Below, one piece after another: positions 48,550 through 57,747 of a stretch of 64,000 nt of DNA (position 1 is the first letter of the stretch; every line of letters begins with the position of its first letter). The notes beneath the pieces were generated by a model, which was not told the DNA's origin, made no database searches, and saw only the letters and a list, made by a program, of their open reading frames with translations. Source of the DNA: Manduca sexta (lineage: Eukaryota > Arthropoda > Insecta > Lepidoptera > Sphingidae); assembly GCF_014839805.1 (NCBI RefSeq), contig NC_051138.1, positions 9,298,983 through 9,362,982 on the forward strand, written 5' to 3'. The position numbers and the translations under genes were made by a program.

Positions 48550-49554
48550 CGGTAAGTAAATCAGTCATACTATACTCGATAAATATTTTAATATTAATTT
48601 TAACTAGTAGATGTTAATATGCGTGGGAAAAAGATCGTCAGCGCAGAGAACTAATAATTAATATTTTCGTTTTGAGAAAATCGCGGGTTATGGCTTTTTT
48701 TAAATTATTGGTCATCATAATTAATTATATTTAAAGCCAATATAAACTACCTCCTTTTTAAGCTCTTTTAAATATAAGTTATTATAATATTATTGAGTTT
48801 TGATGAATACTTATACCTTTAATTGTGAAAAACGGACTTCAATATGCTACTTATTATATTTTATATTAATCCTTAAGTTATCCTATCTATCGTAGGGTCA
48901 AATATGATTACTGTCATTGGTGTGTTTTTTTTGCCAAAAAATTAACATAGTGCTATTAATCAAACTTATAGTAATCTTTGTAGTATGTTATTTAAGTTGC
49001 TTTACGTATAATGTAATGTAAAAATATTAAAAAAAATTATAATTGAAAAACTAAAAAGTACTCAATGCAAAAATAAACTACTTCGGCGGGTATGCTCACT
49101 ATAGTTATAGGTGTTACCTATCTTTTCTTGACTTCAGTTAAGAATTCAGAGTTTTGATATTAAAACAGCACTAGCATTTAGCGTAACTTTTACCGTCGAG
49201 TTTTAATAGTAATCACTAGTTTAATGTTGGGAAGATATTATGACAGGCCGGTAAGCCTTTTAGTCCAGTCAATAAGCTCAAAAAGGTGTCAATTTGTGTA
49301 TTCCAAAACATATGATTGATAGCTCATTCGATTTGGGATGTCGTCTTGAAAAATAATCTTTAGTGTTCATTGGCACTTAAAAAAATACAATTGTTATTAA
49401 GAGGATAAAGAGGTTCTTTGATAACTTAAAAAAATATTAATATTTAAGAGATAAGGAGAAAATTTCCAATTAAAAAAAGTCACAACGCCCGAAATTCTGT
49501 CCCCATTATTAGTAATTATTATTTGATGCCAAAAATATAGACGAGTTTAAATAA

Positions 49555-49785
49555 TTTATGTATAGGCGGTAATTTGTTTTTATTACAGTAATATTGCAAG
49601 GCCAACACTTTTATTGCTGCACATGTGCAGTTTAAAAAGTGTAAATATTTCACATAAAAAGGGTCTTTGTTAGAGCACGAAATTTTTATGTTTTTATTAA
49701 CCCCCGTTCCACGTCGACGCCTTTATCGGAAAGCGGCGTCTATTCTTTATTGAATTTAGATGAGTTTAAAGATTTTAAGTAGTGG
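49555..49785. repeat. Inverted partner of 51365-51620
   Basis: GTATAGGCGGTAATTTG, GTAATATTGCAAGGCCAAC, TTTATTGCTGC, AAATATTTCACATAAAAA and TATTGAATTTAGATGAGTTT appear in the same order in the complement of 51365-51620, about 70-80% similar by eye. Confidence 0.6.
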
Positions 49786-50156
49786 TATTATGATTTCTTA
49801 CTAGAGTAATCAACTATGTCGGCGCATTTGTAAGATCCGTTTATAGACGTTTAAGTTCTACCCAGAGGTTTCTGTTATTATTGTTTCTTTTATAACAACA
49901 TAATATGTAGCACTTAAATTAAAGTAGAATTACAATCCGATTAAATGCAATTTGGGACTTTTATCTCAATAAAATGTGTGCAATTATGGAAAATAGATCA
50001 GATTTTTTTGACTTAATATGGATTATTTCGTACTTAACCCACGTATTTTGTGTCGACCGCACAGGCGTTCTGCTCCCATATAAATTTTATTGTGTTGGCA
50101 CTGTAGTCATTACGTTAAAATATTATTATAATAATAGATTTTAGTAATTAATTGTA

Positions 50157-50267
50157 TTACAGAGAACCACCGTCTCTCGATGGATACACTAGGATGCGGA
50201 TGAGAGCTCCATCGCTGACTGATCCAGTGCGCACCCTCAACTCAACCTGCCTGCTCAGCGTGTCAAA
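50157..50267 (-). CDS. Candidate terminal coding exon, unknown protein
   Basis: A GC-rich island in AT-rich surroundings. On the minus strand a pyrimidine-rich acceptor (ttcattacaag) precedes 36 codons and TAA. The peptide starts FDTLSRQVELRVRTG, continues GALIRILVYP, and looks protein-like (alternating hydrophobic residues, GC-ending codons). An AATAAA (plus-strand TTTATT at 50096-50101) lies about 55 nt past the stop. The plus strand is also open here for 36 codons from an acceptor at 50162 to TAA at 50274, with AATAAA at 50283, so the strand is not certain. The product is not recognised and no upstream exon was found. Confidence 0.35.
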   Translation of the reverse strand, partial: FDTLSRQVELRVRTGSVSDGALIRILVYPSRDGGSL

Positions 50268-51047
50268 CTTGTAATGAATATAAATAAATCATATCACTGA
50301 AGTAACAAAAAATGTGTTTTATTTACATGGCCTTTCTACGAAATTTCATTTTACATGTGTATCTCATTATTTGTTGCTATTGCAAATATATTATCTGATA
50401 TAATCTATTTTAACTTTCGATAATATATAGCGTAGCGATGTGTGCGTGAGCCTCATCGACTGGTTCACAAAACGAGCCTATTGAAATAAATCATTTTATT
50501 TGAAAGATTTGATTGTGAGATTTTAAAAAAATTATTTAATTTAAATATTACACTTAAAATGAACCCTTTGCAAATATAAACGTCATTACATTTGGAAGGC
50601 ATCCCAAAAAAAGTTAAGTAATCAAAAATCTTGTTTAGTTATCTCTGAAAATAATTACTGCGAATAACATGTTTGTCTAATTTTCTTATTTTTTTAAATT
50701 TTCCCTTTATATCCGCAAATGATAATAATAATACTTACTTATGTCAAAAAAAAACAGGTAGTTATATCTTTTGACGAATCGTGAAATGATTTGTATGAAT
50801 TACACAGCCATGACATTTCTTTCTTATTTTTCTTATAAATGAAGGCTCTAAAATTATTATTGTAATGACTCCAAGTTACAAATTTTTGGCACATTATTAT
50901 TCAATAAGTTTGAGGTTGGTTGGAATTTATTCGAAACAATAAACCAGCGCCCATACAAAAAGCGGACATGTCCTTTAAAAGTAAATAAAATGTTCAAAAA
51001 AGCATAAAGAATTTGGAGAAAAATATCAATTTCTAATAATGAAATGA

Positions 51048-51097
51048 ATAACAATGATTTATGATTATGTATTCACATAATCATAAATCATTGTTAT
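51048..51097. repeat. Perfect 23-bp palindrome, 4-bp loop
   Basis: Arms 51048-51070 and 51075-51097 (core AATGATTTATGATTATGT), loop ATTC. A related direct repeat at about 51905 lacks the second arm. Confidence 0.9.
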
Positions 51098-51296
51098 CAA
51101 TCATTCGATTGAAAAAATTAAATAAACTGAACTATTTAAGTAAATTTTACAATTTAAAAATTCAATCATAATATGCAGCTATTAAATCCAATAATAAATT
51201 CAATAACTGTAAATTGATTATAGGCTTTGAGTTTTAACTGAGCGAAAACTAAATAATTGGCTAAAGAAAGTAACTAAAGTTTACAAAGTGGACATG

Positions 51297-51625
51297 TGCA
51301 GCAATAAAATGTTAGCCTTGCAAATATTACTGAAATAAGAATTCAAATCAACGCATCATCAATCAACTTATAATCTTTAAATGCCTCTAAATTCAATAGC
51401 ATAACAATATATTCAGTTTAACGATAAATGCGTCCACGTAAAACCGGCGTCAATACAAACATTCATAAAAATGCGCTTTTTAACAAACCATTTTTATGTG
51501 AAATATTTATATTTTTCAAACATCATCTGCAGCAATAATAATGTTGGCCTTTCAATATTACTCTAATAAAAGCAAATTACCGCCTACACATAAAATCTTT
51601 AAACTCGCCTCAAATTCAATAAATA
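51297..51625. repeat. Repeat unit, right side, about 1.3 copies
   Basis: Complement of the 49555-49785 unit; its first part recurs at 51297-51400 (gcaataaaatgttagccttg), so the unit is partly tandem. Confidence 0.55.
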
Positions 51626-53412
51626 ATAATCGTTGCATACCGATAAATAGTCCAATTAACTACTTTTTAAAAGTTAACTAGTTCAAATTTGGATGGAAAA
51701 AAGGTATTTCGTTATTAACTAAAAAACTATTCATATTTAAGATAAAAATAGATCATTAAGAGGAAATTTTAAAAAAATCAGTATCTCCAGGAAGCTAATT
51801 ATTTTAGGTCAATATTACATATTTGTAAATACAGAGATTGGAATAAAATGTTATCGTCTAAGTTTTTGAAATTAAACAACATAATAATTCAAATAATGAA
51901 ATCTATTAACTATGATTTATGATTATAATATGAATCGAATAAACTGAACGAATTGAATAAACTGAACTGTTTTATTTTTACGATTCAAAATTCAATCATA
52001 ATATGCAGCCATTAAATTTATTTAATAAATTAATTATAGACTATGGGTTTAAAGAGACCAAAAACTAAAACAAAACGGCTTAAAAAAGTAGCTAATCATA
52101 ATTTACTTACAAAATACAGTTGTGACAAAATATATGACAGACATTGGTTTAAAATTAATATTTTTTGAATACAACATAAATTTTGGTTTGTTAAAACTTA
52201 AAAAGAAGGTAATCAGACACATAATATAATATAAAATAACTAACGTAATGTCGTTTCTCATTTATTAATAGATAATGCCAAAAATTCAACAATAAAAACA
52301 CTGTAAATCGCGATTGTCTCCAAACTATAAAACTTTTGTTAATACGTTCTTTAAGCCGACGATATGCATCTTACAAGTATAGGAATTATCGTCATAGCAT
52401 AGACGTGCACGCATCAATTTTAATTTCGTTTTCTATTATACACTCAGCAGCGGTTCGGTGGTGTTACGTAACGTCATTGCAAGTAGCCAGCAGGCCAACG
52501 ACTAATATCGATCTATGCAATTGATCCCAAGCCCCACCTCCCAAACGTAGTAAAAAAATTTTGCCAAGTTATTTTCACCCTTAGGGTGGTCGAGCGTGAA
52601 CTTGGCCGATTGTACCTTATCATGATCATCCAGTCTATCAAGTCGGCTGCTGAACATATCTACTCTCCTTAAGGTTTTCAGACTGGTTTTTGTTTTTTTA
52701 ACAGGCAGGGGCTTGCATCTATCGAGTTCCAGAGACTTTTATCAGTTCGTTTTTCCACTTTGTGGGCGGGTATCTAAAGTCCCTATATTTATACAAAATT
52801 GAAAAATAGCTATAAACTATTATAATTTTACATGTCTTCCAGGAATAATAATAGGTATACGTTAATTAGAAAAAACATATCTACATTTCTTGTTTTTAAA
52901 CATTACTTTAAATGTGTCAAACTTATCAGCATTTTAATCCTAGTTTACAAATTACATACGTGTATGTATGAGCTGGGTTGAAATGATATATCCTTTTTAT
53001 TATTATTAATAAATTTTAATATTAAAAAATAATAATTTGATTCTTACATTACGACAACAATCACAGTTACGACATTTCACATAATGTATAGGTACTTATA
53101 TATATGTACATTATTTGCAATTCATGACGTCTTATTTAAGATTTCAATGAATAAGTAACGACCTAATATAACACAAAAAAAAATATATTGAGAATAGACT
53201 TGCAACTAATAGTACATTTGAAAACACAGCGAATATTGAATATTAAGCAGATGTATCTGGCCGTATGGTGTCGGAAGAAAGTGACGGGAAATATTCTATG
53301 AACTTGTTTGTTTTTGTGCCTTTGTTCAAACCAAGTAAGCTACTGCCTATAAATGCATAAAAAGTTGTCTTTCTGCATCATAATCTATTACTTCTTAATT
53401 TTAATTACGATA

Positions 53413-53605
53413 ATTCAAGTGGTTAGGATGTCATTTGTTAATATTTATAATACGGATATTAATTTGATTGTTTTAGTGATTAAAGGAAAATAGATTATTA
53501 CAAAAATTCAAGTGGTTAGGTTGTTATTTGTTTATATCTATAATGTGGATATTGATATATTGCTTTAGTGATTGAAGGAAAATACATTATTACAAAATAA
53601 ATCAA
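53413..53605. repeat. Two-copy 93-bp tandem repeat
   Basis: Units start at 53413 and 53506 with ATTCAAGTGGTTAGG and both end near aaggaaaata. About 85% alike by eye. Confidence 0.75.
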
Positions 53606-55747
53606 TCTCTTTATTTTACCATTTATCTGACTATAACAAAACAACTTAAGTATTCGGTATTCAGTCGAATAGGCCGAATACCGAAAAGTAGCCGAATATT
53701 TGTTGCAAGCCTAGTTGAGAACAAAAAAATGTTAATAATTAATTCCAAGGAAACTTTAAAGAACTTTCAGAATAAGCTCACATTAGTCTTAAGGTCATTT
53801 TTTGTTATATTTGATAATTTTTTTGCTATAACACCATGTGAGCTGCATATTATTAGTATAATACTGTAATTAAATGTATTTAAAAAAAAACAAAGGGCTG
53901 TCATTACTTCAAACCACTTCAGTGCCTACAATGTTGTAATCCTGTTAAGAAATAAAATTCAGTTATGCCAATCAATAATGTTTGTTTTTATAGTTTTCAG
54001 TTTTTTATTTTTGTGCTATAATATACTTAATGAGATGAATTTACACACCCGGCTAAATAATTGTGTTATTATTTTAAAGTGTGTAAGTATAGTATGGGAC
54101 CGCTCATGTCGAACCTAGATAGATAAAGCTAAGGCTAGATAAGTCTCTGTGCAGGCCGCGTCCAAAGTTTGACCCGGAAATGCGACACAAAGCGGCAGTG
54201 AGTTATCGATATTTTATTCTCATACAATTATTCGTTGCTTCAATAGTCTCTGTAACCTTAATCCACTTAAACTTTGAAGACAACAGAATGCCTTTGTTCG
54301 ACACATGTTTCAAGCATCCTGCACACATTCGACTTTACGGAATTTGTCATAGCCTTTTAGTTTTGACCAAAGACTATACATGTAATATGTGCGTACGGAT
54401 AACTGTTATTTATCTAGGTAATAAATTATTTGTCCCCAATATGAAAGGGCCGTATCGATCGACAGAGTACCTATCAGTATCTTACAGAAACCAACTTAAA
54501 ATAGTTTTTCTATATTATTTGGTACGGCGAGAGAAATGTTCGGAGCCCCGAACATCACCCATCTATACCAAAACCCTTTTTTTAAACCGGCAGCTCATAG
54601 ATGTCTCTTAAGTGCATGTTGTTGTGGAGATAATTTAATATTAGGCTACCCTACGGTTTGTAAGTCGAACAGTATTAATAAAAATGTTTTTATCCGAAAT
54701 ATTCGTAAACGTGGATATCATTAATTGATGGACTTCAAAAATATTCCTTCATATAATGTGCTATGGTGCTGCATCACTTTGTTTCAAATAATCTAAACAG
54801 ATGTATAAGAATTTAGTTAAGTATATTACTTTGTGAAAAATCAGTAAGTATTTACATTTACAAAGTTCAGTATTTCTTGTCTTTTTATTAATAATCCAGT
54901 GTGACCTAATATATAATGGTTCCTGTCTGTTCCTGAGAAAGTTTTTAAAAAATCTACTAAAACTTAACCAAACCACTTCAAATAGTGGGGGTTTATGCGT
55001 TTGCAACATGAAAACCAAAAGCTATCTGCAACTGGTTCCAAAGGCATTGTCATTAAGAAAATATCTGATTTTTTTCTGAAGTGCGTTGTGGAAATGGTCA
55101 AGTTATTATTTCCACGAAGTATAATTTTATTAAATAAAAGAAATTTAAAGTACATTACATTACCTCTACTATTGCAACAGCATATCTTATACGTTTCATA
55201 TTTAATTACAGTTAAATTCTATTGTTTTTTGCTTATTATCTTAATTTCAATAGATTTTACTAAACATAAGCGAAGTATTCATTCATGGCCTATCACAAAT
55301 ACCTCTTGCAAAAATTTGTTAAGTCTATTGCAAATGAACTTAACTTTTATGTGTCGATAAATGGGGCAAATTCTATCAGGGTATCCCTCGCGTAAAGATG
55401 TGAAAATGTTTAAAAGTTATATTATTACAAGACATACCGATATACTTTTTTTTAAATGCACTAAGGAGACGTTTCTAGAGAGTGAATTTCTAGGTAGCAT
55501 AATAAGATCTTATGTTTTAGGATTTTTATTTGTGTATATAATTTTATTTTATTATGGTATTACCTCAGAACTCGCTTATTTATGACTGATTTGGAAAATT
55601 CCTTTTTTATTCAAAAGAATGTACCTCCAGATTGGTCCCATAGACTTTTTTTTCAAAATCGTTTCAGTACTTTGGTTTTAAAACTAAAATATTTATGTCG
55701 TCCAAGAAAACGAAACCGCGCATTTAGCTTGTGACGTTTTAGTTATG

Positions 55748-56035
55748 TTTTTGCATTGAGTTTGGTTGAGTGTGCTTTTTACATACTTATACATACAGCA
55801 TAGCACCTTTTCCTCTTTTCAGGAATAGGCAGAGGTGTAAAACTAAAGCGCGATAGTTGTACTGAGCGAAATATATCCGTCGTGTTTTTGCGTTAGGTTT
55901 GCTTGAATGTACTTCTTACATACATATATGTAGCATCACACCTTTTCCCCTTTTCAGAGGTACTAAGAAGTGTACTTAACTCCCTAGCGCGATAGTCCTA
56001 TTGTGAGCGAAACACAATTATGCCATCGAGACAGT
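55748..56035. repeat. Two-copy 134-bp tandem repeat
   Basis: Units start at 55748 (gtttttgcattgagtttgg) and 55882 (gtttttgcgttaggtttgc); both include cttttcctcttttcag-like and agcgcgatagt segments. Confidence 0.65.
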
Positions 56036-56087
56036 CTATTTGTTACTAACACAAAAAAGCAAAAAATAAAAATAATTTTAACAAAAA

Positions 56088-56705
56088 TTAAACCGCTTTA
56101 AAAAACCACTGGAAACCAAGAAATAATTTCACATAACAGGTATATATTGGAAATCAGTTTTGGAGTCGGTGCCTTATTAAAATTGCTAGTTAAGCTAGAT
56201 AAATACATTAACAAATATACGAAAAAAACGTGCTGCCAGCGTATAAGGTTAGCAAGTCAGATCGTCGCCGGAGATGAACACACCGCCGCAGCACAGCAAA
56301 TGGTAGCTATTAAGGAAATATTTAAATTTGTGAACTGTACAGTATCCACATGCTCACCTTGTTATATGTAGAGCTGGTCAAATGTGGGTGTATTACACTC
56401 CCTGCCCCGAAAAAAAAGGAAAGAAAAAGGTGAAACATGTGCTTGGTATTACACCTTTCACTGTATATGTTTGTTAGTAGTAAACGCAAACCTACTCTTT
56501 TTAATTGATTTGAAAGGAATTTAGCTCATAGATGGACTATGTATTTAAAATTAAACAATGTTTCCGTACATCTGTTCATGTATTTATCTAGCTTAATTAG
56601 TAATTTTAAGTAGGCACCGACTCCAAAATTGGAATCCAGTATATAAATGTTATGTGAAATTGACTTTTGGTTTTGAGTGGTTTTTGAAGGCGATTTAATT
56701 TTTTG
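56088..56705. mobile_element. MITE with about 120-bp inverted arms
   Basis: Left arm 56088-56212 and right arm 56575-56705 are complementary; shared core TTTTGGAGTCGGTGCC and TTAAGCTAGATAAATACAT. A 74-codon frame in the left part is incidental. Confidence 0.7.
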
Positions 56706-57619
56706 TTTAAATTATATTTTTGATGACTATGTTTTGTGGGTATTAGTGAATTTCAGCAGTGCTTTTGCTCAGTGTGAACGCATGTCGAAGGGAAAATAGT
56801 TTTGACAATATTAGCCAGCGTATTGTTTGTATATATTATGATTGTAAGAGTTTATACCTTTATACATTAAATATAGATAGGTATGCATCTATACAATAAG
56901 TATAAGCAGACCTTGTCCGAAAGTTCAGGAATAAATTGTAGAACTATTAACAATATACAATTTTCTCCGAAAATATTATATTGCACTAATATTTTTTTTA
57001 TTTGGAAAACGCTTCCTCTAGCTTTTGTTTTACTTTTTTTATATACATATAGTATTATAATAATAAATATCACTGTACCGTAGAAATCTGTTTAGTGGCA
57101 AAATATGTATATTACGAAAATATAGTTCTATATAATTTTTATTTTTAAGCTTAGTAAAACATGTATTATATTAACGTGACAGTTTTAGGGATTTTCGTTT
57201 GTATTGACCTCTTAGATTTTCTTTAGAATTATTTAAAAAATGATTTGTGGACAAAGCATTTCGAGTCATAAAAGTCGTCATATTAGTCAGTGTGCAAAAA
57301 ATATGTGTATATTTTTTATTTGCATAACAAAAAAATATAATTCTTGAAATCCATTATACTTTGATACTTAGTAATAGTTTTTGGTAATGAATTTGTATCA
57401 ACATTAAACAACTTGATTAGAATATTTTTAACATTTGTCATAATACTTAAAAGTAACTACATTACGTGGTAAGTATAATTTAATCCAAAATCTAACGTCT
57501 TCCGATATTTGGTTTCATTCCTATAATATAACCGCGTTGGAAAGGTATTTGGGCAAAGGGAATATTCTGAGCAGTTGAATTTCAGTAATCCATGTCCCGT
57601 GAGGGGTGACGGTGTCGGA

Positions 57620-57747
57620 TCAATCAGTGTGCGACGAGTTCCGGGCGGAATGTAGGGTCATAGGTTCGGGTTCTTCCTCCTCCCCGAGGGTACCGTCACC
57701 GCTTCGTTTCGCTCTATTCACGATCATTGCTGGCGTCGCCGCTTTTA
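57620..57747 (-). CDS. Desaturase terminal exon
   Basis: 128 nt after the acceptor TTTTACAG. Reading in phase gives LKAATPAMIVNRAKRSGDGT, matching the family C-terminus (an Arg-rich helix followed by RTGDG-like residues), then an acidic run (GEEEEPEP) and a TGA stop at 57620-57622. A variant polyadenylation hexamer ATTAAA lies about 136 nt past the stop (57479-57484 on the plus strand); no AATAAA is nearer. Confidence 0.92.

Larger units (their letters stand above)
51040..52120. repeat. Two direct repeats about 850 bp apart
   Basis: 51107-51280 and 51935-52110 share attcaatcataatatgcagc, ttaaat-rich stretches and a common order, diverged. Confidence 0.5.
48191..52615. repeat. 4.4-kb segment bounded by 23-bp inverted repeats
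   Basis: GTACAATCGGCCAAGTTC at 48191 and its complement ending at 52615, 23 bp with two mismatches. No matching target duplication was seen. Inside are inverted and direct repeats and two exon-like islands. It may be a TIR element or two separate insertions of one repeat. Confidence 0.4.
52616..57600. other. Gene-poor AT-rich sequence
   Basis: Holds two tandem duplications (53413, 55748), a MITE (56088) and a CGAATA-rich palindromic patch (53648-53700). A 143-codon ATG frame at 54180-54611 and overlapping frames at 54761-55360 resemble no known family and lack splice context; they may be chance. Confidence 0.5.

Noticed and set aside
52706..52805. Acceptor-like tttttttaacag followed by a 33-codon open frame to TAG
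   Set aside because: Too short and no donor partner; the text resembles a dispersed repeat.
53648..53700. CGAATA-rich palindromic patch as a regulatory element
   Set aside because: Simple GAATA/CGAATA repetition of the kind often seen in insect intergenic DNA.
54180..54611. 143-codon ATG frame
   Set aside because: No family resemblance, no splice or promoter context and no GC rise; possible in DNA of this length, though it is the longest unexplained frame.
56147..56371. 74-codon frame
   Set aside because: Lies mostly in a MITE arm.
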